Shown piece after piece: positions 1-8,899 of a stretch of DNA of 64,000 nucleotides. The notes under the pieces were generated by a model, which searched no databases, was not told the origin of the DNA, and saw only the letters and a program-made list of their open reading frames with translations. Position numbers and translations under genes: made by a program. Within the stretch, counting starts at the first letter, position 1. Each line of letters opens with the position of its first letter. The stretch covers positions 1,054,001-1,118,000 of the forward strand of contig JANEZZ010002066.1 in assembly GCA_026122225.1 (NCBI GenBank). Direction: 5' to 3'. The DNA comes from Heloderma charlesbogerti. Lineage: Eukaryota > Chordata > Lepidosauria > Squamata > Helodermatidae.

Positions 1-4
1 TGGG

Positions 5-672
5 TAGGGATGTACGAATTGTGTACCTTCAGTGCCGCTTGACTTCCGCAGTTTGCGGCCAGTGCTCCGTTCCACCATTCACAAGCCCCCGGAATTCTCT
101 TTTTTTTCCGCTCTGAAAATTACGAAAATAAATCCGTACCGAAAACGGTAATTCCGGTGCCCAGCCATCTCTGTGATTCTGCATAACTTCCGTAAGAATC
201 GCTGTTTTTTGTGAATATTTATGCATTTTTTAAAAAATTGAAATCCTCCGTCTTCGTTTACTGTCAGTGATAAACTCTTTGTTTAAAGCAATGCTGTTTT
301 AAAGAAAGAAAAAACCTTTTAAAATGACCATGCTGGTCCTGGAGTGGCATGGTCATTTTAAAAGGTTTTTTCTTTCTTTAAAACAGCGTTGCTTTAAATA
401 AAGAGTTTATCACTCAGGCACACCTAAGACAGCCTTCTTTTGGGAAGCTCCTAGGAAGAGGAAGTGTTTTGGCTGAAAGTAAACGGAGACTGAGAATTTC
501 AATTTAAAAAGAATACCTACAGACAAGGCGGTGAGCACAATTTTTTTAAAAAAAACTTACATATTTATTATCGGAATATACATTATCGGAATATACACAG
601 AGGATTCCGTGGCACAGACTGAAGGGAATTCGATTCCATTTCAGTCCGTGGCAGAATTCTCTGACATCCCTA
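5..672. mobile_element. hAT-like non-autonomous element (family P/Q type), probable
   Basis: The segment opens with TAGGGATGTACGAATT at position 5 and closes with CTCTGACATCCCTA at 672, the terminal signature of the 8-bp-TSD elements seen elsewhere in this window. The left flank is cut by the window edge (only 4 bases remain), so the TSD cannot be tested; those 4 bases do not match the right flank well. The centre holds a long hairpin (228-511). No coding capacity is seen. It could be two unrelated element ends rather than one element. Confidence 0.55.
228..511. repeat. Long inverted repeat (hairpin) with 67-bp inner stem
   Basis: Bases 267-333 and 347-413 are reverse complements at 65 of 67 positions, with a 13-base loop (334-346). 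A weaker outer stem pairs about 228-265 with about 474-511 (CGTTTACT against AGTAAACG). The outer stem is broken by about 60 unpaired bases (414-473) on the right side only. The inner arm is A/T-rich and includes an AAAGAAAGAAAAAACC stretch. It is the core of a foldback-type element. Confidence 0.85.
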
Positions 673-931
673 AAGGGTGGATAAAATGTGTGTGTGAAAG
701 GTCTTGTAACTATTCCAGTCTCTAACCCTGGTTGTGTCTGCCCTAGAACTTGATCACTCATCATTCATGTATTTATTCCACACTGGATGGCTGTCCACAG
801 AATGAGTGAACAGCGTCCATTAAAAAGTGTTGGATTTGACATCAGACAAGATAAAAGTTCCACCTTGTAAGATGAATCCATCATAGGTCATTCATATATG
901 AAAGCATTCACTTCATGGCTATTGTCAACGA
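673..931. other. No recognised feature
   Basis: Single-copy-looking sequence. I see no coding exon, repeat or RNA gene in it. Confidence 0.4.
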
Positions 932-1277
932 TAGGGCTGGGTGGACTCACCTCCGTCCAGTCTCTTCAGGTGGTCGCTAAGCTGCTGTTGCTGCCCGCCC
1001 ATGCAAGCCACGCTGCGGGAGCTAAAGGACCTCTCGGGGACCGCCCTGTGCTGTACAGCCATCTGTCCCCTTACTGAGCTGCAATTGTGCACACAATCGT
1101 GGCTCTCAGTTACTTCTGCATATCTGAAGTTCCATCTGTGGCTGCCTTAAAGGACCCTTTATGCCTGTAATCTTGAGTCATTGCCCCTTTAAGTCAGCCA
1201 CAGAAAGAACTTTAGATATGCGGAAGTAACTAAGCCATGATGGAGCACAGAAGTGCAGCTCAGTCGGGGGATGGATG
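932..1277. mobile_element. Family Q hAT-like element, degraded
   Basis: The left end TAGGGCTGGGTGGACTCACCTCCGTCC is the reverse complement of the right end of the complete Q element at 4922-5356 with a few changes. Inside, about 1095-1145 pairs with about 1200-1245 (AGTTACTTC / GAAGTAACT; CCACAGA / TCTGTGG), flanking a CTTTATGCCTGTAAT segment shared with other Q copies. The right terminus is not clear, so the right boundary is approximate. Confidence 0.5.
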
Positions 1278-1379
1278 ACCTTGCAGTGCTTCTTGCTGGT
1301 CACTGAGTGGGCAAGCGAGGCCCCCGCAGCCTGGCGAGCAGGGGCCATTGGACTCCATGCAACAGTGCCAATAGGGACC

Positions 1380-1590
1380 AGAAAAAATAGCTGTAAGGCT
1401 GGAAACCAAAGTAAAAAAAGAAACAGTTACACCAATTTAATTCCCAAGCAAGGGAGGGGGAATCCTCCAAAAGAATCTCCAAGAGTTTTTCCCTTGATGA
1501 AGACCAAGTGTTGAAACACGTTGGGAATTAAATTGGTGCAGCTGTTTCTTTTTTGACTTTGACTACCTTTGGACTCCACCCCTTGCTTGG
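1380..1590. repeat. Inverted repeat with hammerhead-like spacer motif
   Basis: About 1417-1450 (AAAGAAACAGTTACACCAAT...TTCCCA) is nearly the reverse complement of about 1521-1556. The loop region contains TTGATGAAGACC followed by TTGAAACACG, the kind of UGAUGA...GAAA pairing found in retroelement-borne hammerhead-like ends. The first core base is T rather than C. I do not recognise the parent family. Confidence 0.5.
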
Positions 1591-1813
1591 ACTCCTATGC
1601 CATCCCTATCAATGAGTGATGGATATGCAGGTGTGAGTTAGTTTGCTGCAATTCTTGTTGTGGTAGGCTGGTCTGTGGGGCTGTCCCCGCTACAGAATAT
1701 GCAAGTGCGGATTGCAATAGATGTAATGCACATAGTGAAGGGAAAGAAGGAGTCTAGATGATCCACGTAGTAAAATGTAAGTGGACCATAGTGGGTTATA
1801 TATTTGTCCTCAA

Positions 1814-2468
1814 TAGGGATGTACGAATTCCCTATTTGCCAATCTTGGGGGGGGGGGTCCGCAGGGGGGGGAGGCGATCCGTTCCTCCCCCCGGAATCCT
1901 CTTTGGCCGGCTCCACTCCGCAGCAATTCCGCAGAGCCACCAGTCAGCTCCGAAGTGCCAGTGATACGGCCGCCATGCTGTATCTCTGGGTGAAGGGGAC
2001 TACTGACTGTGGCCACAGATGGCATCCAGGACAGCATTTGTGGCCGTAAAGGCCTTAGTTTAAGGTAAATGCAGCCATTTATGACTGCATTTGACTTTGA
2101 CTTTGAAAAAAAAAAAAGTCCCGTGATGGGACTTACCTCCTTCGAATGTCCCTCTCGGCGGCGGGTCTTTACAAAGTAAAGTAAAAAAAAAAAGTGATAG
2201 GCTACGTAACGATTTACGTAGCCTATCATGGCTAGATTTTCAAAGTCAGCCGTGATAGGCTACATAAATCGTTACGTAGCCTATCACGTTTTTTTTTTTA
2301 CTTTACTTTGTAAAGACCCGCCACCGAGAGGGACATTCGAAGGAGGTAAGTCCCATCCCGGGGGGTGGGCGGGGGGGTGGCGGAGAATTTCACCACCAAA
2401 TTTGGGGGGCCGAATGCATTGGCATTCGGCCTCCTGGAGATTCATGGAGAAATTCTCCGCCATCCCTA
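1814..2468. mobile_element. Family P palindromic hAT-like element
   Basis: Starts TAGGGATGTACGAATTCCC and ends CGCCATCCCTA. The left part has a C/G-rich arm (CCTCCCCCCGGAATCC). The right part has two GTGATAGGCTACGTAA / TTACGTAGCCTATCA hairpins around 2195-2287, flanked by inverted arms of the ACTTACCTCC / GGAGGTAAGT type (about 2137 and 2343). The flanking 8-mers (GTCCTCAA, CCCAAAGC) do not match, so it may be a rearranged or two-element composite. Confidence 0.7.
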
Positions 2469-3131
2469 CCCAAAGCAGGAATTTTTTTTTAAATAGAAAA
2501 CATTTATACACTTTAGAGGAAAGGGCTGGAGAGATCTTCATTGCTTACAAGGAACCAGTGAGCATGATACTTTTTTTCCCCTTGACAGTCTAAACTTCCT
2601 GCAACTTTCTGCTCTATCCCAAGAAGGATGAAGGGCTCAGGAAATCTAAGTGGGATTTGAAACTGCAGCAGACCAGATTGGGTAGCTGAAACCGAAGGTT
2701 TAGATCAGTAAGCTCTCCCCTCTGGGACAGCCTTTTCGGAAGTGATCTCTTTTGAATACAGAGCATTTGGGATGAAAGCCTCTCCTCATAGGGTCATGTC
2801 TGTATTTTCATAAACCACGTTAAGGCAGTTGTTAAGTTTGCGCTCCACTTCCATTTTAGCTTTCTGTAAGAATTTTTTTTACTGTACCTAAACTTTACCT
2901 CCACTGGTAAGAAAGTGACCAAGTAATTTTTTGACCGTACCTTGTCCTTTCAATCCGAGAGCTGCTGTAAGCATAGTGGCTAAGAGACCGAGCTGTGAAT
3001 CAGGAAGATGCTCATTCAGATCGTGCCTCTGCCATGAACACACTCTTTATTTTGTTATTAACTACATTTTTATACTGCCCTTTATCTTACAATACCACGG
3101 TGGTGCACAAAATATAATCCGTAATCCTAAT
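2469..3131. other. Mostly unrecognised sequence with an L2-like tail
   Basis: No gene is seen. Around 3037-3118 the sequence TTTTTATACTGCCC...GTGGTGCACAAAAT resembles the minus-strand 3' tail of the L2-like LINEs found elsewhere in this window. The rest is unassigned. Confidence 0.45.
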
Positions 3132-3425
3132 TAGGGATGGCTGAATTTGCCCCCTTCCATGCTGCTCGCTGCTCACCACTAGCCAGCCCCTCGCTGGCCT
3201 CCTGAACCTGTTCGCCACATGTGGCAAGCAACCAGGCAGTCTGTGGGTGCCTGGCATGTGGCTCAGCCACCCAGTCCCTTACCGAGCTGCCATGTTGTGT
3301 AGGAATGGTGGCTCGTCCTTTTTCCCCAATTCTCATTGACACAATTGGTGTAAAGTGGCCATTTATGCCTGTAATTTTGTGTAAATGGCCCTCTATGACT
3401 GCCATTTGTGTAAATAGAGATTTAT
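3132..3425. mobile_element. Family Q hAT-like element, right end missing
   Basis: Begins TAGGGATGGCTGAATTTGCC and includes the Q-family core (CTCAGCCACCCAGTCCC, TTTATGCCTGTAATTTTGTGTAAATGG). No CATCCCTA terminus is found on the right, where a SINE begins at about 3430. Confidence 0.5.
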
Positions 3426-3429
3426 GGTC

Positions 3430-3645
3430 TTTTGGGTAGTAGCTAAAGTGATTTGGGAGATCCGGGTTGTAATCCCCATTCTGCCATGAAGCTCACTGGG
3501 TGGCTTTGGGCTCACACTGAGTCTCAGCCTAACCAACAGGGTAGTTGTGAGGATAAAATGGAGAGGAGGAGGATCATGGATGCCACCTCGGGTTCCTTGC
3601 AAGAGGGAAAAGGGTGGGATATAAATGTAAGAATAGCATTTAGAA
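3430..3645 (+). mobile_element. tRNA-derived SINE, 5' part lost
   Basis: Contains GAGATCCGGGTTGTAATCCCC (degenerate B-box region), GAAGCTCACTGGGTGGCTTTGGG, TTGTGAGGATAAAATGGAGAGG and GGTTCCTTGCAAGAGG...GGGATATAAATG, in the same order as the fuller copies at 35640-35886 and 46117-46365. This SINE type is one I recall as abundant in lizards; its formal name is not assigned here. Confidence 0.8.
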
Positions 3646-3734
3646 ACAATTTTTTAAAAATGATGTTTCTTGGATCATGGGGGCATTGGGGGATGGGGTA
3701 GGTGGGTTATGGGCAATGGCTACAATAGCATTTT

Positions 3735-4222
3735 GCGTCCCTGTGTTTTGCCGTGATAGGCTACCTGAATATTTACATAGCCTATCATGGCAAAAAAAAG
3801 AAAAAAACAGTGGACGGAAATGGCGGCTACGGCGGCCGCCATTTTCATTCCCTTTTTTTTTTTTTGCTGTATTAGCCTACGTTAATGTTTACATAGGGTA
3901 AAACGGCAAAAAAAAGGGAATGCAAATGGCAGCCGCCATAGCCGCCGCCATTTGCATCCACTGTTTTTTTCTTTTTTTTGCCATGATAGGCTACGTAAAT
4001 ACTTACGTAGCCTATCACAGCTATAATGAGGAAGCGAATGGCGGCCGCAGATGCGGCCGCCATTCGCAAAGCAGTGCAAACGGCAGCAGGTAAGTGCTCC
4101 ATTTTGCGCGCCTTTCATGGGATGGGGGGCGGGGGGCTTCGTTCTGCCACGGATTTTGGGGGGCCGAATGCACTGGCATTCGGCCTCACTGAGATCCATG
4201 ATGGAATTCTCTGACATCCCTA
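3735..4222. mobile_element. Family P palindromic element, left arm missing
   Basis: Right end is TCTCTGACATCCCTA (4222). Inside are three GTGATAGGCTACGTAAAT-type hairpins, the CGGCCGCCATTTGCAT hairpins and T/A runs. AGCAGGTAAGTGC near 4086-4097 is the outward splice-donor-like signal of the right arm. The left begins abruptly near GCGTCCCTGTGTTTTGCC without a terminus. It abuts a CR1 3' end at 4223, so it probably inserted in or beside that CR1. Confidence 0.8.
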
Positions 4223-4620
4223 CAGAATAGTAGGGTTGGAAGGGGCCTATAAGACCATCAGTCCAACCCCCTGTTCAATGCAGAAATCTAAGTCAAAGCA
4301 TCCCTGACAGATGGCTATTTAGCTTCATCTTGAAGGCCTTCAGTGTGGGACAGTGCACTATCTCCCTAGGTAGTTGGTTACATTGTCATATTGCTCTAAT
4401 GGTCAGGAAGTTTTCCATGATGTTCAGCCGGAATCTTGCTTCCTGTAACGTGAGCCCGTTATTCCATGTCCTGCACTCTGGGTTGATCGAGAAGAAATCC
4501 TGTCCTTCCTCTCTGTGACAACCTTTCAAGTACTTGAAGAGTACTATCATATCTCCCCTCAGTCTTCTGTTCTCAAGGCTAAACATGCCCAGTTCTTTCA
4601 GTCTCTCCTCATAGGATCAG
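4223..4620 (-). mobile_element. CR1 LINE 3' fragment
   Basis: Reads on the minus strand as the C-terminal part of CR1 ORF2 followed by its 3' UTR: the plus strand begins AGAATAGTAGGGTTGGAAGG, the complement of the CR1 tail, and the translation holds FSLENRRLRGDMIVLFKYLK. Several stops are present and the 5' part is missing, as is usual for CR1 copies. Confidence 0.88.
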
Positions 4621-4913
4621 TTGTTACTTCTCCTTTATTGGCAAAGGATCAGTGCCACAGGGGTTCTCCCAGCTCTGAAGGGCATAAGAGTGGTGGGGAT
4701 GTCCAGGATTGTGGCTAAAGCCCCCCCCCCTGTATTTTTTAGCCCCTCTCACAGCATGATACAATACCCTCTCAGCATAAGAGCCAGTTTGGACCTTCTC
4801 TCCGAACACATGGAGTGGGGTACGGAATCAGCCCTACTTCAGCCTCCACATGGCCACAGGCTCAACATCCCCATGTTCAGGAGAAGGTCTAAAACTGGCT
4901 TCTACAGACTTGC
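4621..4913. other. No recognised feature
   Basis: Unassigned sequence between a CR1 fragment and a Q element. No exon or repeat is seen. Confidence 0.4.
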
Positions 4914-4921
4914 TTCCTGAC

Positions 4922-5356
4922 TAGGGATGTTGTGGGAGTCCCAGAGATGGGTGGTGTCCACTGGATTCCTTCCCACTTGGCCTTCTGGACCCTGCTCGCT
5001 GAGCTGCTGTGTGCCTACTGGGCCCGTTGGCTGAGTACTGCGTGGTCTGTGAGTGACAGGCAGTTGTCTGTCGGCTTCACAAGCCACCACTTTGTGTAAA
5101 AATGGCAGCTCAGGGTTTTCTGGAAATGTAGTGTTGCGTAAATGGAACTTTACAGCCGCCATTTATGCAGCATCGCAGTTCCGGAAAACTCTGAACTGCC
5201 ATTTTTACACAAAATGGTGGCTTGGTAAGGTGAAAGGTGGCCACTACGTGCTCCCCGGACCATCCAGCGGCTCACTTGGTGTGGCAAGTGGGGGTGGCAG
5301 TGGTGGTTCGGTGAGCGTCCGGCAAGGACGGACAGAGGTGAGTCTATCCATCCCTA
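4922..5356. mobile_element. Family Q hAT element with perfect 8-bp TSD
   Basis: Bounded by TTCCTGAC at 4914-4921 and 5357-5364, identical 8-bp duplications. Termini are TAGGGATGTTGTGGGAGTCC and GTCTATCCATCCCTA. The interior is an inverted repeat: AAATGGCAGCTCAGGGTTTTC at about 5100 pairs with its complement near 5183-5205, around a CTTTACAGCCGCCATTTATG core. The right arm contains CAGAGGTGAGTC, an outward 5' splice-donor-like motif. No coding capacity. This is the type copy for family Q here. Confidence 0.9.
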
Positions 5357-5370
5357 TTCCTGACCACATG

Positions 5371-5406
5371 GAATCATAGAATCATAGAATAGTAGGGTTG
5401 GAAGAC
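5371..5406 (-). mobile_element. CR1 3' tail remnant
   Basis: GAATCATAGAATCATAGAATAGTAGGGTTGGAAGA is the complement of the CR1 3' end with its octamer repeat. Only the tail is present. Confidence 0.75.
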
Positions 5407-6176
5407 CACAGCTGTGTATGCGTAGACCTTTGAATGCAGAGGGAGGGGCAGGGCCAGTGGATGCTGGGGGTGGGGTCATCTCTGCTTTCCCTCCTATGCA
5501 TTCCACCTGTGCATGGAGGGAAAGTCTTAATAGGGCTGTATAGTTTGGAAATTGCTGTTTTAGACCCAGTCTTTTCGTTCCAGAAGTGTTATAGCGAGAG
5601 CCATGAATTAAAAGGTAAGAAGGTGGGCATCATCAGAACACTTGCATCAACATAAAAGGTTCTGGAGATGGAAATCCTCATATAAAACATGAGAAGCAAT
5701 TATTTAGGCTATAAAATCCTGCAGATATTTTAGGATTTGAATTATAATGAAAGGAAGATTTGTGACTTGCTGTGCAGCCATTTAATATGAGGTTGGGATA
5801 TTGATCTAACAATAAATTTATCCTGGAGAGTTGGTTGTAATAATTGTAATATTCTTGCACTTTATAAAAAATAATGTAAGTAGTTCCTGTGTGGTTGGTT
5901 ATTACACCTTGTAGAAAATCAGCTGAAAGAACAGGGAGGGGGGAAAATGCAGAACTATAGCTTTCATTTTGACCAAAGAAAGGAGAAACAACAGAATAGG
6001 ATCTGACTTGTGGAGCTTTCCTAATCAATACAAGTGCGGGCAGGACACCATAACTTACTTCCTGCTACTGAGTCTTCCCTTCAGTCCAGTGGGGGGCAGA
6101 CATTCAGATTCTTTGATGTAGTGAGGGTCCGCCCTTTCCTTTCCTAAAAGTTGATCGCTTTTAGAATACTGTTGAA
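5407..6176. other. No recognised feature
   Basis: About 770 bases of A/T-leaning sequence with no coding exon, RNA gene or known repeat that I can identify. Confidence 0.4.
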
Positions 6177-6861
6177 TAGGGATGTACGAAAGTCACTTAC
6201 CTTTTTGAAGGGTGACATTTGCGATGGGGGAGGAGTCGCTCTGTCTCTCCCCCCAAAATTCTGTCCAGCTGGCTCCACTCCGTGGAGATTCCGCAGAGCC
6301 GCCGGCTGGGGCCACTTGTAGCCAGACATCTGGCCGCTGGGCAGCCTGCAGGGACGCAAATGGTGGCTGCCGTAGTCGCAGCCATTTGCGTCCCTGTATT
6401 TTACCGTGATAGGCTATGTAAATATTTACATAGCCTATCACGGCAAAAAACAACAACAACAACAGCGAATGCAAATGGCGGCGGTGACGGCGGCGCCATT
6501 TGCGTTCCTTTTCTTTTGCTGTGATAGGTTGTGTAAATATTTACGCAGCCTATAACGGCAAAAAAAAAAGAAAGGGGGAACACAAATGGTGGCCACTACA
6601 CCATTTGCGTTCCTTTTTTTTTTTTTTTTGCTGTAATAGCCTACGTAAATATTTACATAGGCTATCATGGCAAAAAAAAACAAAAACGGTTTGCGTTCCC
6701 TTTTTTTGGGGAACACCTGGCGGAGCCAGCTGGGCAGGATTCTGGGGGGGAGGAACGGATCGCCTCCCCTCCGTCGAGGATTCTGGGGGGAGGAACGGTT
6801 CGCCTCCCCACACCTGTGGAACCTGGTGGAGCCAGGTAAGCGGGGTTTTGTACACCCCTTA
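6177..6861. mobile_element. Family P palindromic element
   Basis: Starts TAGGGATGTACGAAAGTCACTTACC and ends GGTAAGCGGGGTTTTGTACACCCCTTA. Three GATAGGCTATGTAAATATTTACATAGCC-type hairpins alternate with GCAAATGGCGGC / GCCGCCATTTGC hairpins and A/T runs. Both arms contain GGTAAG-type outward donors. The right end touches a CR1 copy starting at about 6862; flanking 8-mers (CTGTTGAA, TGAGGAGA) do not match, so one end may have been altered. Confidence 0.8.
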
Positions 6862-7263
6862 TGAGGAGAGACTGAAAGAACTGGGCATATTTAGCCTTGA
6901 GAAGAGAAGCCTGAGGGGAGATACGATAGGGCTCTTCAAGTACTTGAAAGGTTGGCACAGAGAGGAAGGCCAGGATCTCTTCTCGAACATCCCAGAGTGC
7001 AGGACACGGAATAATGGGCTCACGTTACAGGAAGCCAGATTCCGGCTGAACACCAGGAAAAACGTCCTGACTGTTAGAGCACTACGACAATGGAACCCAT
7101 TCCCTAGGGATGTGGTGGGCCCTCCCACACTGGAGGCAATCAAGACGAGGCTGCACAGCCATCTGTCGGGGATGCTCTGACTTGGATTCCTGCACTGAGC
7201 AGGGGGTTGGACCCAATGGCCTTATAGGCCCCTTCCAACCCTACTATTCTATGATTCTATGAT
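6862..7263 (+). pseudogene. CR1 LINE ORF2 C-terminus and 3' UTR
   Basis: The plus-strand frame to 7180 is the typical CR1 reverse-transcriptase ORF C-terminus (YEERLKELGIFSLEKRSLRG, then ECRTRNNGLTLQEARFRLNT, then HLSGML before the stop). It is followed by the 3' UTR GAGCAGGGGGTTGGACCCAATGG and the tail TATTCTATGATTCTATGATT. The reverse-transcriptase domain itself is missing (5' truncated), so the copy is dead. It fuses in frame to P-element sequence upstream by chance. Confidence 0.92.
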
Positions 7264-7925
7264 TACTTTAATGAGAATTTCCCATTATTATATTTTAATC
7301 AGATTAAGTTACAGACCTTGGGAAATGAGCATTATTTTATTTTTTTAAGAAAAATCCTTTTAATTCAAGTTTCCTTCCACATTCTTTCTTAATACTTTCT
7401 TAATCTGCATGGCCAGGACTTAGTTTGCAAGGAACAATAAGATATCATGAAAAGGGAAGTGTTTCTCTTGTGTGTGTTTTTCTTTTTAAGAAGAAGCCTT
7501 CCATTTTCCATACCAAAGTGGTTCTTTCAAATTCCTTTTCTCCTTTTTAAATTAGATATTTGGGCCAGTTCATGTTTGGAGCTAAGGAATAATGAGGAAT
7601 GTGACATTCTGTATGTTTCTTTAAATGGGAAGGCATGGCGTGACCACTCTCAGCTTTATCTCCCTGGGTGTGTGGACGTTACGGATATCAAGTACACACC
7701 CAGCCCGCCCGTTAATAGCTTGTGCTTTCTTTGAAGTAGAACTGATTTCCTTTCAGTTTTTGTTTGTCTGTTTCCAAAGGTGCTCCTCTTCACAAAGAGC
7801 CATATAAAAATACCGGCTTTTTCTCACCTGGTTGAAGAGTTCTGAGCCCCACTGCTGATTATTCTTTTTATGCAAGTTTTTTTGAAATGAATCCTGTGGC
7901 TTTCTTGCAAGATTAAGGCCACACT
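7264..7925. other. No recognised feature
   Basis: About 660 bases between two CR1 fragments, A/T-leaning, with no exon or repeat that I can name. Confidence 0.4.
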
Positions 7926-7998
7926 CATTTCATTCGTTTCATTTATTATATTTCTATACTGAAGTGCTCTGGGTGGTCCACAAAAATTAACACCTCCC
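7926..7998 (-). mobile_element. L2-like LINE 3' tail
   Basis: CATTTATTATATTTCTATACTG...CTCTGGGTGGTCCACAAAAATT is the complement of the L2-like tail (accepting changes from CGCCCAGAGAGCTT...GGGCGGTATAGAAAT) found in better copies at 15050 and 48070. Confidence 0.65.
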
Positions 7999-8010
7999 CC
8001 CAATAAAAAA

Positions 8011-8232
8011 CATTCCCGCTGAACATCAGGAAAAACGTCCTGACTGTTAGAGCGATGCAACAATGGAATCAAGTTCTTCTGGAGGTGGTGGGCTCTCCCA
8101 CACTGGAGGCATTCAGGATGAGGCTGGACAGCCATCTGTCGGGGATGCTTTGACTTGGATTCCCGCATTGAGCAGGGGGTTGGACTTGATGGTCTTTTAG
8201 GCCCCTTCCAACCCTAGTATTCTATGATTCCC
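8011..8232 (+). mobile_element. CR1 LINE 3' fragment
   Basis: Continues the CR1 ORF2 C-terminus (LNIRKNVLTVRAMQQWNQ in translation) into GAGCAGGGGGTTGGACTTGATGG and the tail CCTAGTATTCTATGATTCC. 5' truncated. Confidence 0.9.
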
Positions 8233-8382
8233 TGAAACCATTCCTGTAATGACATAGAACAAATGGCACACTCAACAAAAATGTATATCTAAAAGAATTT
8301 AAAACAATCATCATATTTTCATTTCATTTATTATATTTCTCACATGCTAGTGCTTGCGCTAATACGGAAGCATGAGAAATGC

Positions 8383-8885
8383 ATTTCACTTCATTTTTGA
8401 TCAGGATTTACCCAGTTTGCACTTTCCAGACTGGACCCAGACTAGGACACACTCTGTGGTTGAAGTATGTTAATGTCCAAGCTTGCAATGCGATTTGCCG
8501 ACCAGAAAAATGTGTTGGACAGCAGGCATACATTTGGAGACTGCACATGAAAAAATGCATACATCTGAAACATGCACACAAATTCATTTTGATCAATGGG
8601 AAAAGAACGCATACTTTTCAAAGTGTATAATTCAAAGTGCACAATTGATGTGTATATTTTGAAGAAGATGCTCAAAAATACGCACAGATGTTCACGTGAA
8701 AAGAAAAAAACAGCGCTCCCAATCGGATAAAGACGCAAGTCTGAACAACCTTTGAGACGGAATCCAGAGAACTTTGGCGAGCTCCAGTGTTGCTGATACT
8801 TCTTAATCTCGGTGCAGGTCGAGCATTGTTCATAATGTTGTGCAAAGCAACATTCAGAACTTTCTAGATCCAAAGCCTATGAAAT
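8383..8885. mobile_element. Family K dispersed repeat (TGCACA-rich)
   Basis: Shares with 16070, 25075, 44267, 50226 and 55735 the order: GGATTTACCCAGTTTGCA, AATGTCCAAGCTTGCAATG, strings of GCACATGAAAAAATGCATAC and ATTTTGATCAATGGGA, then AGACGCAAGTCTGAA...GAGCTCC. No coding capacity. Copies with intact ends elsewhere have TAGGGGTG or CACATCCCT termini, so I infer a hAT-like MITE. Confidence 0.7.
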
Positions 8886-8899
8886 TGTGGAAGGAAGTG

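Noticed and set aside
6500..7180. 226-codon plus-strand frame as a gene
   Set aside because: It joins P-element hairpin sequence to the CR1 ORF2 C-terminus by chance at about 6862.
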